Positions 25,881-34,511 of a stretch of 49,582 nt of DNA are shown piece by piece. Where the stretch lies: positions 1 through 49,582 of the forward strand of contig LURN01000036.1 of assembly GCA_001628405.1 (NCBI GenBank), given 5' to 3'. Source of the DNA: Candidatus Thioglobus sp. REDSEA-S12_B1. Lineage in GTDB: Bacteria; Pseudomonadota; Gammaproteobacteria; PS1; Pseudothioglobaceae. A program made the translations under genes and the position numbers. The stretch's first letter is position 1. Every line of letters begins with the position of its first letter. The notes under the pieces are model-generated. The model was not told the DNA's origin. It saw only the letters and a program-made list of their open reading frames with translations, and did no database searches.

Positions 25881-28349
25881 TTAGATTCTAATTTTTTCGT
25901 TTAGAGGGTCATACATTGGCTTAAGTGATGCTTTACACTTTTCAATAACGCCTTCAACCTCGATTGTATACTCAGCACTCAGAATATCCTCTTGGCTTTC
26001 ATTTGGTTTACATGGTATATAACCTAGACCAACAGCACTTCCAAGAGTATGGCTATATGTCCCACTTGTTAGATGACCAACAATTTCTCCATTTTTAAGG
26101 ATAGGCTCGTTGTGGTAAAGCATTAAATCTGAATTATCTAATAAAAATTGCATGACACGCATATCATAACCGGCAGTTTTTTTTGATTGAACAGATTCAT
26201 AACCAATAAAGTTTCCGTATTTTGAAGGCTTTTTATCAAGCTTTACTGCAAATCCAAGGCCTGCATTAATTACGTGATCTTCATCAGTAATATCATGTCC
26301 AAAATGTCTATAAGCTTTCTCAATTCTACAACTATCTACTGTATGCATTCCAACATGCCTCAGAGAAAATTTTTCACCAACTGAGTCAATGAGTTCAGCA
26401 ACATAGTTTGAAAACTCAATAGGGAAGTAGAGTTCCCATCCTAACTCGCCAACATAAGTAATTCTATGAGCTCTAACATTCGCCATACCAATCTCGATGT
26501 TTCGCACATTTGCAAATGGGAAGCTTTCATTACTCATATCAGTGTCAGTAATAGATTGAAGTAAATCTCTCGATTTTGGACCCATAATAGCAATACATCC
26601 TTCTGAGCTTGTCGCATCAAACAATGCACAGTTTGCATCTATTGGCATATTCTTTTGAAGCCAATGCATATCTCTATTTAGGCATACTGTTCCACTGACA
26701 ATCAGATAATCATCTGAAGCAAGTCGAGTGACTGTTACATCTGCCTCGATACCACCTTTGCCATTGAGCCACTGAGTGTAAACCATCTTACCGGGATCAA
26801 CATCAACATCATTTGCACAAATCAACTGAAGAAAGTCCATAGCATCTTCACCCTTGACTCTGATTTTTGCATATGAAGACATTTCATACATGCCAACTGT
26901 CTCCCTAATGGCTTGTTGCTCTAATTTATGAAATTCAAACCAATTTTGTCTCCCCCATGAATATTCATACTTTGCCTCAGCTTTTCCAATTAGCTCTTTT
27001 GGAACAAACCAGTTGGGTCTTTCCCACCCAGCTACTTCGCCAAAACAGGCTCCACGTTTTTTGTAGAAATCATATAAAGGCGTTTTTCTCAATCCTCTTG
27101 CTGTTTCATATTGGTGGTAAGGGAAATGATTTTCATAGAGATATCCCAAAGTTTCGGTAACTCTGTTTGCTAAATATGTTTTGTTACTTTGGAAAGACTG
27201 GTTCCTTCTAATATCTACATCCCATAAATCACAAGGTGGCTCTTTTCCAACAATCCATTCAGCAAGATACTTTCCAGCCCCACCAGCAGCCTGAATTCCA
27301 ATTGAGTTAAAGCCAGCTGCAACATAGAAACCACCAAGCTCTGGAGATTCACCAATTTGAAAATTATCATCTGGCGTAAAGCTTTCAGGGCCATTAAAAA
27401 GAGTTTCAATACCTAAGCTCTCCATCACCGGGACTCTACTCATTGCAAGCTCAAGATATGGCATACAGTGATCTAAGTCATCCTGGATTTGGTCAAAGCA
27501 AAAATCCTCTGGTATACCATTTTGAGCCCAAGGTTTTGCGTTAGGCTCAAACAATCCAACTAATATTTTTCCAGCATCTTCCTTGTAATATGCGGACTCA
27601 TCAGGGACTCGCACAACTGGCATATCCCCTAAACCTGGAACTGCTGAAGTCAAAAAATAAAAATGTTCACATGCATGAAGCGGCACAGAGACTCCTGCCA
27701 TTTTTCCGACCTCTCTAGCCCACATGCCACCGCAATTTATAACAACCTCTGATTGGATATCTCCAAACTCAGTACTTACGCCAGTTACCCTTCCATTATC
27801 TTTGAGAATTCCACTAACTTTAACATCCTCAAAAATTTTAACACCGTTATTTTTTGCACCTTTTGCCAAAGCCATTGCTACGTTAGCAGGATCCGCCTTT
27901 CCATCTTTGGGTATCCATGCACCACCAACAATATCATCAAGATTAAAAAAATCTAATTTATTTCTAAGCTCTTCAGTAGTTAAAATTTGGACATCAACTC
28001 CATGAACTTTTGCAAGAGATGCATTACGTTTGTACTCTGTTAGTCTCTCCTGATTAGTGGCAAGGCTTACCGATCCAGTTCTTCTATATCCAGTAGCCAT
28101 TCCTGTTTCAGACTCAAGTGTTTCATAAAGATTCCCTGAGTACTTGACCATTTGAGTTAAATTAAGTGAAGAGCGCATTTGCCCAACAAGGCCAGCAGCA
28201 TGCCATGTTGTTCCTGAGGTCAGTTTTTTTCTTTCAAGAAGAATAACATCCTTGTATCCAAGTTTTGCAAGGTGATAAGCTACAGAGCACCCAACGACTC
28301 CACCACCAATGATAACTGCTTGGGCATGCTTAGGTATAGTTGAAGACAT
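25881..28349 (-). CDS. Dimethylglycine/sarcosine dehydrogenase-like flavoprotein with GcvT domain
   Basis: 822 residues. DAO-type FAD domain at about 9-375, with GGGVVG at 15-20 and the TSGTTWHAAGL motif, whose H50 corresponds to the covalent FAD histidine of DMGDH. A linker domain follows, then aminomethyltransferase (GcvT-like) folate domains from about 430 to the end (RKTPLYDFYKKRGACFGEVAGWERPNWF, HTVDSCRIEKAYRHFGHDI). The chemistry is oxidative N-demethylation, with the C1 unit passed to tetrahydrofolate. It lies 37 bases after tauC on the same strand, so it is probably the last gene of the taurine uptake operon. N-methyltaurine or a related N-methyl sulfonate is a possible substrate; dimethylglycine from betaine breakdown is the conventional one. 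Confidence 0.86.
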   Translation of the reverse strand: MSSTIPKHAQAVIIGGGVVGCSVAYHLAKLGYKDVILLERKKLTSGTTWHAAGLVGQMRSSLNLTQMVKYSGNLYETLESETGMATGYRRTGSVSLATNQERLTEYKRNASLAKVHGVDVQILTTEELRNKLDFFNLDDIVGGAWIPKDGKADPANVAMALAKGAKNNGVKIFEDVKVSGILKDNGRVTGVSTEFGDIQSEVVINCGGMWAREVGKMAGVSVPLHACEHFYFLTSAVPGLGDMPVVRVPDESAYYKEDAGKILVGLFEPNAKPWAQNGIPEDFCFDQIQDDLDHCMPYLELAMSRVPVMESLGIETLFNGPESFTPDDNFQIGESPELGGFYVAAGFNSIGIQAAGGAGKYLAEWIVGKEPPCDLWDVDIRRNQSFQSNKTYLANRVTETLGYLYENHFPYHQYETARGLRKTPLYDFYKKRGACFGEVAGWERPNWFVPKELIGKAEAKYEYSWGRQNWFEFHKLEQQAIRETVGMYEMSSYAKIRVKGEDAMDFLQLICANDVDVDPGKMVYTQWLNGKGGIEADVTVTRLASDDYLIVSGTVCLNRDMHWLQKNMPIDANCALFDATSSEGCIAIMGPKSRDLLQSITDTDMSNESFPFANVRNIEIGMANVRAHRITYVGELGWELYFPIEFSNYVAELIDSVGEKFSLRHVGMHTVDSCRIEKAYRHFGHDITDEDHVINAGLGFAVKLDKKPSKYGNFIGYESVQSKKTAGYDMRVMQFLLDNSDLMLYHNEPILKNGEIVGHLTSGTYSHTLGSAVGLGYIPCKPNESQEDILSAEYTIEVEGVIEKCKASLKPMYDPLNEKIRI

Positions 28350-28386
28350 AAATATTTAGATAATAACTCAAAACAGGATTATAGGA

Positions 28387-29655
28387 CTATTTACCCTTCC
28401 ATGGAACCAGATAATTCTCAGAAATACGCATCAGAATATCAATGGCGTATCCGATGATTCCAATTAACACTATTCCCATAATAACTAGGTCAGTCATTTG
28501 AAACTTGGATGCGTTAATGATCATCATTCCAGCTCCTTTTTGGGCGGCTACTAGTTCTGCTGCAACAACTGTTCCCCAGCAGACCCCCATCGACACTCTT
28601 GCGCCAGTAAAAATCTCGGGCAAGCTGTTAGGTACAATTACCAATCTCATAATCTGCCACTTTGATGCGCCTAGTGAGTATGCGGCATGAATTTTTGAAA
28701 TTTTTACGCCTGAAACTCCTGCTCTTGCAGAAATTGTCATAATCCATAGAGAAGCTAAAAATAGCAAAATAATCTTACCTTGCTCTCCGATTCCAAACCA
28801 AATGATGACTAGTGGAATTAGCGCGAGTGGCGGAACTGGTCTCATAAACTCTACAATTGGATCAAACCACCCTCTAAACCATCCAGATAAGCCCATTGCA
28901 TATCCTAAGGGAATTCCGATTATAGCGCCAGCTAAAAATCCTACAACAACTCGAATAAGTGACCAGCCTAAGTGCTCCCAAAGAGTAAAGTTTTTATAGC
29001 CTTCAGAACCAACTTTCACTAATCTTGACCAGACTGTTTCTGGAGCTGGAAGCCAAACAGGTTGCATCTGCCAACCTTTTTCAGGTGTAACACTTAAAGT
29101 GCCTTTTTTTGTCATGTAGATGCGAGCATTATCAATAAAAACTTCCTGCTCAGGTGATATTTCCTGGCCATTAACAGCAACAACTTTATAGCTTTTGTCT
29201 TTCCCTCCAACGTCATTTTTTTGAACTTTAACTAGTCCGCTCCTGTAGGTTATTATCTGGTCGGTATCGTTAAGAGCAAAGCCATCTCCAGGCTCAATAT
29301 CAAGCTTGTCAGGAATCACTCCACTTTGAACATCGTATACTGTTATTGTCACATCAGCATCGTCAGTCTGACCAGAAGAATTCATCGCGGTGTAGTTAAA
29401 AGTTAGCTCACCAATGAATGGTCCGGGCACATGAATTGGAATTAATTTAGAGCCTGTAAATGCAGCCCATATAGCAAAGATAGCAATTACGGAAATGATT
29501 GATGCAGCCCTGTTTGGTGAAACCGCACTCTCATCTCCGAAAGTTACTGTTTTTAAACTTGTAAAATCATCTTGTGATTTTGTAAATGATGCGGCAATCT
29601 TAACAATATAGAAAGCTGCAACAAAAATTATTATATAAAAAATTAAAATAGCCAT
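28387..29655 (-). CDS. tauC: Taurine-type ABC transporter permease with N-terminal periplasmic insertion
   Basis: 422 residues, well above the 250-280 usual for TauC/SsuC. The inner-membrane permease core (about 215-420) holds the EAA-like loop HAAYSLGASKWQIMRLVIVP and six predicted helices. In front are two extra membrane segments (about 2-24 and 52-72) that bracket or precede a soluble stretch at about 75-205 (FNYTAMNSSGQTDDADVT, GDGFALNDTDQIITYRSG, MTKKGTLSVTPEKGW) that should lie outside the cytoplasm. Start overlaps tauB by one base at 29655. Context with tauA and tauB and the taurine catabolic genes supports taurine; nitrate or sulfonate specificity is not excluded. Confidence 0.82.
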   Translation of the reverse strand: MAILIFYIIIFVAAFYIVKIAASFTKSQDDFTSLKTVTFGDESAVSPNRAASIISVIAIFAIWAAFTGSKLIPIHVPGPFIGELTFNYTAMNSSGQTDDADVTITVYDVQSGVIPDKLDIEPGDGFALNDTDQIITYRSGLVKVQKNDVGGKDKSYKVVAVNGQEISPEQEVFIDNARIYMTKKGTLSVTPEKGWQMQPVWLPAPETVWSRLVKVGSEGYKNFTLWEHLGWSLIRVVVGFLAGAIIGIPLGYAMGLSGWFRGWFDPIVEFMRPVPPLALIPLVIIWFGIGEQGKIILLFLASLWIMTISARAGVSGVKISKIHAAYSLGASKWQIMRLVIVPNSLPEIFTGARVSMGVCWGTVVAAELVAAQKGAGMMIINASKFQMTDLVIMGIVLIGIIGYAIDILMRISENYLVPWKGK

Positions 29656-30470
29656 CAGTTATCTTCCGCCCTACCCATTATTTCTTCTTCCATTTCCCAA
29701 ATAATTGAAAGTATCTCATCACGAGTCTCAGTGTAGCCATCAGCTTTTTTAACTTCTCTTAAATCCATATTGACCCCCATTTCAGCAAAAGGAAGTTCAT
29801 ATTCTTTATGAATCCTTCCAGGCCTTGGGGCAAGAACCAATAATCTTTCTCCAAGAAGAACAGCTTCTTCAACTGAATGGGTGATTAAGATAATTGTTTT
29901 GCCAGTCTCTTTCCAGAGCTTTAAGACAAGTCCCTGCATTTTTTCTCGAGTTAAAGCGTCCAATGCACCTAATGGCTCATCCATTAAAATAACATCAGGA
30001 TCATTAGCAAGACAGCGGGCTAATGCTACTCTCTGTTGCATTCCACCGGACAACTCATAAACAGCCTTATCTTCAAAATCTGCAAGTCCAACAATCTCTA
30101 AAAGGTGTTTAACCTTTTCTTCTTGCTCTGCTTTCGACATGCCTTTCATTCGAGGCCCAAAAGCAACATTTGAACGCACATTCATCCATTCGAAAAGAGC
30201 ACCCTGTTGGAAAACCATGCCACGCTCTGCTCCTGGTCCTTGAACAATCTGATCGTTAAGAACAACCTTGCCCTCTGTAGGCGCTAGAAAACCTGCTATG
30301 ATATTTAAAAGTGTAGTTTTTCCACATCCAGATGGACCAAGTACGGTGATAATTTGGCCTTCATCTATATTGAGCGAAACATCTTTGAGTGCTTGAACTG
30401 AAGAGCCATTCTTCAAGTCAAATCGCATAGAAATATTATTTATTGATAACCCTTTCAAAACTGGCTCCAA
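29655..30470 (-). CDS. tauB: Taurine-type ABC transporter ATP-binding protein
   Basis: 271 residues; powers the importer. Walker A GPSGCGKT is at 45-52, the signature LSGGMQQRVALARCLA is in mid-protein, Walker B VILMDEPLGALD follows, and the switch histidine is in ILITHSVEEA. The subfamily is nitrate/sulfonate/taurine (SsuB/TauB type). The stop shares one base with the tauC start. A strong hairpin separates it from tauA upstream, so its level is probably set below that of the binding protein. Confidence 0.9.
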   Translation of the reverse strand: MEPVLKGLSINNISMRFDLKNGSSVQALKDVSLNIDEGQIITVLGPSGCGKTTLLNIIAGFLAPTEGKVVLNDQIVQGPGAERGMVFQQGALFEWMNVRSNVAFGPRMKGMSKAEQEEKVKHLLEIVGLADFEDKAVYELSGGMQQRVALARCLANDPDVILMDEPLGALDALTREKMQGLVLKLWKETGKTIILITHSVEEAVLLGERLLVLAPRPGRIHKEYELPFAEMGVNMDLREVKKADGYTETRDEILSIIWEMEEEIMGRAEDN

Positions 30471-30486
30471 ATTTGTGTTTCATTAA

Positions 30487-30517
30487 AAAGGTGGCACACC
30501 TTACGTGCGCCACCTTT
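30487..30517 (-). terminator. Strong intercistronic hairpin between tauA and tauB (attenuator-like)
   Basis: AAAGGTGGC.CAC (30487-30499) pairs with GTG.GCCACCTTT (30505-30517), a 12-pair stem with one A/C mismatch and a 5-base loop. On the transcribed minus strand it is followed by two further T residues and AATG. It lies between binding protein and ATPase genes, where partial termination or RNA stabilisation typically gives excess binding protein. Confidence 0.7.
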
Positions 30518-30569
30518 GGTCTAACTTATACTACATTTAAGACTTAAAAAAGTCATTAAATTTTGTACT

Positions 30570-31565
30570 TTATTGCGCTGCTAGTCCTTCTAAGCCGTCA
30601 GTATTGATGGCATTAGCATATGAACCACGTGCACTTGGGATATTTCCACTGTTAACAAATACATCTGCTACACCCTTAAGGAATGCCGCACCTGATCCGC
30701 CAAGCCAGTTTGGACCAAGCTGGTTGCTAACTGAAGGAAATACAAATGTCGCCATTGTCTCTCTTGTGGCTTGCTCATCCATACCAGCATCTTTAGCAAT
30801 GTGAGGAATCATCATTTCAGTAAATCCTCCAGAATTCCACATCGCATTTGCGGCAGCAGTAACACCTAGGAAAGTTTGAAGAACTTCTGCATTTTCATCA
30901 GCAAAGCTTGCTGGTACAGATGTTACATCCCAAACCAAAATACCTAGAGCTGTTTTCTCAGCACCCGTCAATAGAACATTACCATGCTCTAAAGCACGAC
31001 GAAGTGATCCACCCCATCCACAGAACATATCAATGCTTCCTTGTGCTAGTGCAGCTGCACCTTCTGGTGGAGCCATATCAACTACTTGCATTGAGTCTAC
31101 AGAAACGCCAAAGTGTTCCATCTGCTTCAAGAAACCATAGTGAGCAGCTGTTCCAATTGGAACTGATACTTTCTTGCCAGCTAATTCTGAAGCATTACTT
31201 GCATCGATTTCAAGACCTGAAGCCACTACACAGTTATCATTGTCAGCATAACTTACAGCTACGTCAACAATTTGAATGTCTTGACCAGTTGATGCAGCAA
31301 CAATAAATGGAGGCACACCTTGACTGACAGAAATATGAATATCACCAGAAGCCATTGCAGCTGACATCGCTGTACCTGTTCCAAAAGCTTTCCAGTTAAC
31401 CTTCATACCTAAAGCTTCATCGTAAGCACCAATCTGCTTTGCATATTCAAACGGCATTGGCCACTCTTCGAAATAAGCTACATTTAACTCATCAAGAGCC
31501 ATTACGTTTACTGAAGCTATAGCACTTACAACTGTAGCTCCAATTTTTTTATAAATACTTTTCAT
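30570..31565 (-). CDS. tauA: Taurine-type ABC transporter periplasmic binding protein
   Basis: 331 residues with an N-terminal signal peptide (MKSIYKKIGATVVSAIASVNVMA, cleavage likely after residue 23). The mature part reads as a SsuA/TauA-like type II binding protein (LNVAYFEEWPMPFEYAKQIG near the start, then GTGTAMSAAMASGDIHISVSQGVPPFIVA). It leads the uptake operon tauA-tauB-tauC-DMGDH-like. ATTTAGGAGAAAC precedes the ATG, a strong Shine-Dalgarno. Taurine specificity is inferred from the adjoining tpa-ald-xsc genes. Confidence 0.88.
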   Translation of the reverse strand: MKSIYKKIGATVVSAIASVNVMALDELNVAYFEEWPMPFEYAKQIGAYDEALGMKVNWKAFGTGTAMSAAMASGDIHISVSQGVPPFIVAASTGQDIQIVDVAVSYADNDNCVVASGLEIDASNASELAGKKVSVPIGTAAHYGFLKQMEHFGVSVDSMQVVDMAPPEGAAALAQGSIDMFCGWGGSLRRALEHGNVLLTGAEKTALGILVWDVTSVPASFADENAEVLQTFLGVTAAANAMWNSGGFTEMMIPHIAKDAGMDEQATRETMATFVFPSVSNQLGPNWLGGSGAAFLKGVADVFVNSGNIPSARGSYANAINTDGLEGLAAQ

Positions 31566-31857
31566 TGTTTCTCCTAAATTAATATAAATATTAAATTAAC
31601 ACTATTTTCAGCAAAAAAAGAAAGCCTAGGTTGTAGTGTTAAACCCGTTAATTAGCTAACTAGATTTGAATGCCGAAATTAAATACTACCATGAAAATCG
31701 ATAAAATCAATCAAATTTTCGAACATGAGTTTAATTTATTATTGAAGTAAAGAAAAAAATATCTATGGAACCAGAGTTGGATTCATTAATAGTCCAATTG
31801 AAACTGGCTTTAGATTTTAGTTACAATTAATACATTAGAATTAAATGGAATAGCGCC
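31566..31857 (-). promoter_or_regulatory. 292-base upstream region of tauA with sites shared with tpa/tauR
   Basis: The gap between nusB (3' end) and tauA. Besides the Shine-Dalgarno by tauA it contains AACCAG at 31769-31774 and AACTGG at 31802-31807, the same hexamers as in the tpa/tauR region, and AAACTGGCTTTAGATTTT resembles AACTGGTCCTGATTT there. A short TTGGA/TCCAA inverted repeat lies between the sites (31777-31799). No clear promoter hexamers or nusB terminator could be picked out, and no ORF is supported. Confidence 0.4.
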
Positions 31858-32271
31858 TTAGGAAAACTCCACAGCCCTCAACTCTAGTGCAATTTTATCT
31901 AACGATGAGTTAACTAGTTTAAATGATCCTTCTGCACCATAAAGTTTCGCTAGCTCTACTGCTTCATTAATAACAACCTTGTATGGAACTTCTGGTTGAA
32001 ACTTTAATTCATATACTCCTAAATACAATATTGCCTTTTCTGTAGGCCCTAATTCTCCAATATCTCGATCAAGAGTTGGATGAATAATATCCTCAAGAGC
32101 AGCAATATTCTTAGGAATGTTTAACAGCAAGTTTGAGAAAAAAGCCTTAGAAATCTTGCCTTCTTTTTGGTTTAGAAACTGTTGCTCAATTTTTTTTATA
32201 TTCTCGCCAGAAATTAGCCACTGATATAAAGCCTGAACTACTCTGGCTCTTGAGCGCTGTTTGGGAGTCAC
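31858..32271 (-). CDS. nusB: Transcription antitermination protein NusB
   Basis: 137 residues; with NusE it binds boxA RNA in rRNA antitermination. The family pattern [17 protein letters not shown] at the start, [12 protein letters not shown] in the middle and [33 protein letters not shown] at the end match E. coli NusB. The start is GTG, and its bases overlap the lumazine synthase stop as GTGA (32268-32271). Last gene of the riboflavin operon, the common ribH-nusB order. Confidence 0.95.
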   Translation of the reverse strand: MTPKQRSRARVVQALYQWLISGENIKKIEQQFLNQKEGKISKAFFSNLLLNIPKNIAALEDIIHPTLDRDIGELGPTEKAILYLGVYELKFQPEVPYKVVINEAVELAKLYGAEGSFKLVNSSLDKIALELRAVEFS

Positions 32272-32726
32272 AGTTTTTCTATTAGGCTAATCATTCGGAT
32301 TGTGCTTTCTGCAGCTTCAGCACCTTTGTTTTCGGAGCCACCCGAGCGCTCAATGGCTTGCTCCACTGTATCAACAGTAAGAACCCCAAAGGCAATAGGT
32401 ATGTCGGAGTCGAGTGCTATTTGAGAGATTCCTTTTACACATTCTCCAGCAACATACTCAAAATGAGGGGTACCACCTCTAATTACAGCTCCTAAAGCAA
32501 TAATCCCATCAAATTTACCAGTATCAGCTACTTTTTTAAGAGCCAATGGAATTTCAAAAGCACCCGGTACGTAAAATATCTCAATATCAGCCTCTTTAGT
32601 GCCACTCTTAAGTAGAGCTTCTTTAGCTCCGCTTATCAAATGCTCAACGACAAAAGAGTTGAAACGTGCAGCAACTAACGCTACTTTTTTATTTTCAATA
32701 GTCAAATCACCCTCAATAGCTTTCAA
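32268..32726 (-). CDS. ribH: 6,7-dimethyl-8-ribityllumazine synthase
   Basis: Penultimate riboflavin step, joining the ribityl-amino-uracil and the butanone phosphate. 152 residues. Recognisable motifs: [19 protein letters not shown], the [15 protein letters not shown] phosphate region, [22 protein letters not shown] with the catalytic histidine after GTP, and [20 protein letters not shown]. Placed between ribB (5-base gap) and nusB (4-base overlap). Confidence 0.96.
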   Translation of the reverse strand: MKAIEGDLTIENKKVALVAARFNSFVVEHLISGAKEALLKSGTKEADIEIFYVPGAFEIPLALKKVADTGKFDGIIALGAVIRGGTPHFEYVAGECVKGISQIALDSDIPIAFGVLTVDTVEQAIERSGGSENKGAEAAESTIRMISLIEKL

Positions 32727-32731
32727 TTTAA

Positions 32732-33805
32732 TTACTCCTTTATGTTTACATACTCAGTAATGGTTATTCCAAAACCCTCTAGTCCAGGCCACTTTCTTGG
32801 TTTTCCAAGAGACTTCATGTTTGAAACACCTAAGTCAGATAGGATTTGAGCACCAATTCCAAATGTTTTATCATCGTCACTACTTCGGTAGTCCTGATTA
32901 TCAATATTTTCTAGAATTGCTTGATTAGTCTGCTTCCTTAGTAACAAGAAAACGCCATTTTCAACCTCTGAAATCATGCCCAAGGCGCTATTAATGCTAA
33001 AACCTCTCTGCACCTCTTGAAGGACATCTTTAAAGATATTTTCCATGTGTACTCTTACATAGGGCTCTGTCTTATTATTCACTGAGCCCTTTACAAGCGC
33101 AATATGAATATCATTATGAATCGTATCTAGATAGGAATAGAGTTGAAAATCACCATACTTGGTTTTGAATGGCCTCTGACTTATTCTTTCTACTGTTTTT
33201 TCATTTTCAACCCTGTAATGGATTAAATCAGCAATATGCCCTACTTTAATTCCATGCTTTTTACCAAACTTGTATAAATCATCACTTCGAGCCATTGAAC
33301 CATCATCATTTAGAATTTCAACAATGACCGATGATGCCTCAAAACCAGCTAGACGCGCCAAATCGCATCCAGCCTCTGTATGTCCAGCACGAATTAAAAC
33401 GCCGCCTTGTTGAGCCATTAGAGGAAAAACATGACCAGGCTGAACTATATCAATAGGTTTAGCATCTTTAGCAACAGCATCAAGAATTGTTTTTGCACGA
33501 TCTGCGGCTGAAATTCCTGTAGTAACTCCTGTGGCCGCCTCAATGGAAACAGTAAAGTTAGTAGAGTGTAGGTCACTATTATGTGTCACCATAAGTGGAA
33601 GATTTAATTGTTGGCATCTTTGTTGGGTCAAAGTTAAGCAAATCAATCCTCGGCCATGCGTGGCCATAAAATTAATATCTTCTTTTGTAACTTTTTCAGA
33701 TGCAATTAATAAATCACCCTCATTCTCACGACTTTCGTCGTCCATCAGGATGATCATTTTTCCTTGCTTATAATCCTCTATCAGTTCTTTTATTGAAGCC
33801 TGCAT
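32732..33805 (-). CDS. ribB: 3,4-dihydroxy-2-butanone 4-phosphate synthase with degenerate GTP cyclohydrolase II domain (RibBX type)
   Basis: N-terminal DHBP synthase (about 1-200) makes the C4 unit of riboflavin from ribulose 5-phosphate; [26 protein letters not shown] and [16 protein letters not shown] are the active-site motifs. The C-terminal 150 residues align with GTP cyclohydrolase II, but where RibA has the zinc cysteines (GSxxCDC) this one reads [19 protein letters not shown] with no cysteine, so that domain should be inactive. A working RibA must be elsewhere. Start: ATG at 33805 has AGGTGA just before it; a GTG at 33811, overlapping the riboflavin synthase stop (GTGA), would add two residues. 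Confidence 0.9.
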   Translation of the reverse strand: MQASIKELIEDYKQGKMIILMDDESRENEGDLLIASEKVTKEDINFMATHGRGLICLTLTQQRCQQLNLPLMVTHNSDLHSTNFTVSIEAATGVTTGISAADRAKTILDAVAKDAKPIDIVQPGHVFPLMAQQGGVLIRAGHTEAGCDLARLAGFEASSVIVEILNDDGSMARSDDLYKFGKKHGIKVGHIADLIHYRVENEKTVERISQRPFKTKYGDFQLYSYLDTIHNDIHIALVKGSVNNKTEPYVRVHMENIFKDVLQEVQRGFSINSALGMISEVENGVFLLLRKQTNQAILENIDNQDYRSSDDDKTFGIGAQILSDLGVSNMKSLGKPRKWPGLEGFGITITEYVNIKE

Positions 33806-33807
33806 AA

Positions 33808-34410
33808 TCACCTATGATCTTTCAGAGTTAAAAGTCTCTCAACATATCTAGCAACTTGGTCAATCTCTAAATTAACGCTTGAATTCAGTTTAAGCTCTCC
33901 AAGTGTTGTCACCGAAAATGTGTGAGGGACTATATTAACATCAAAAATATTATTCTCAACACTATTGACAGTCAGGCTAACTCCATTGACACATATCGAT
34001 CCTTTTTTAGCAATATATTTGACAATATCACTCTGAACTTCAATCTTGATTCGAATACATTCACCATCCTTATCAATTGAATTGACTGTGCCAACTCCAT
34101 CCACATGGCCACTGACTAAATGACCATCAATTCCTTGATTTAGTCTGAGAGATTTTTCAAGATTGACATTTTGCCCTTGATTGAGCTTAGAAAAAGTTGT
34201 GCAACTCATTGTCTCATTTGAAACATCTGCACTAAACCAATTGTCTGCTACCTCAGTTGCGGTTAAACACACTCCGTCAACCGCAATACTGTCACCCACC
34301 TTGGAGTCTAACAAACTCAATTCATTTGAATTGATTTTCAAACGAGCGCCCTCTTGAGAAGAGCTAACCTCTCGAATACTTCCCTTAGCTTGGATAATTC
34401 CTGTAAACAT
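33808..34410 (-). CDS. ribE: Riboflavin synthase, alpha subunit
   Basis: Final riboflavin step, dismutation of two lumazine molecules. 200 residues with two lumazine-binding repeats (about 1-95 and 96-190). The N-terminus MFTGIIQAKG is the family start. GDSIAVDGVCLTATEV in repeat 1 and KGSICVNGVSLTVNSVENN in repeat 2 are matching segments. First gene of ribE-ribB-ribH-nusB; ribD is not in the window. The 101-base upstream gap to ybiT shows no FMN riboswitch consensus. Confidence 0.95.
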   Translation of the reverse strand: MFTGIIQAKGSIREVSSSQEGARLKINSNELSLLDSKVGDSIAVDGVCLTATEVADNWFSADVSNETMSCTTFSKLNQGQNVNLEKSLRLNQGIDGHLVSGHVDGVGTVNSIDKDGECIRIKIEVQSDIVKYIAKKGSICVNGVSLTVNSVENNIFDVNIVPHTFSVTTLGELKLNSSVNLEIDQVARYVERLLTLKDHR

Positions 34411-34511
34411 CAGATCAATCTTTCATAAAAACATTTATTACCGTTGTTGTATTTAACCATCAAATACTATCTTGAATAATTAATAGATTTCGATGAGAGC
34501 ATCAATTAAAT

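Noticed and set aside
30908-31306. 132-codon open frame on the + strand
   Set aside because: Antisense to tauA; leucine/glutamine/histidine-rich composition expected from the reverse of a coding strand.
34411-34511. Possible FMN riboswitch before ribE
   Set aside because: The gap is only 101 bases and shows none of the conserved RFN segments such as AGGGGCAGGG.
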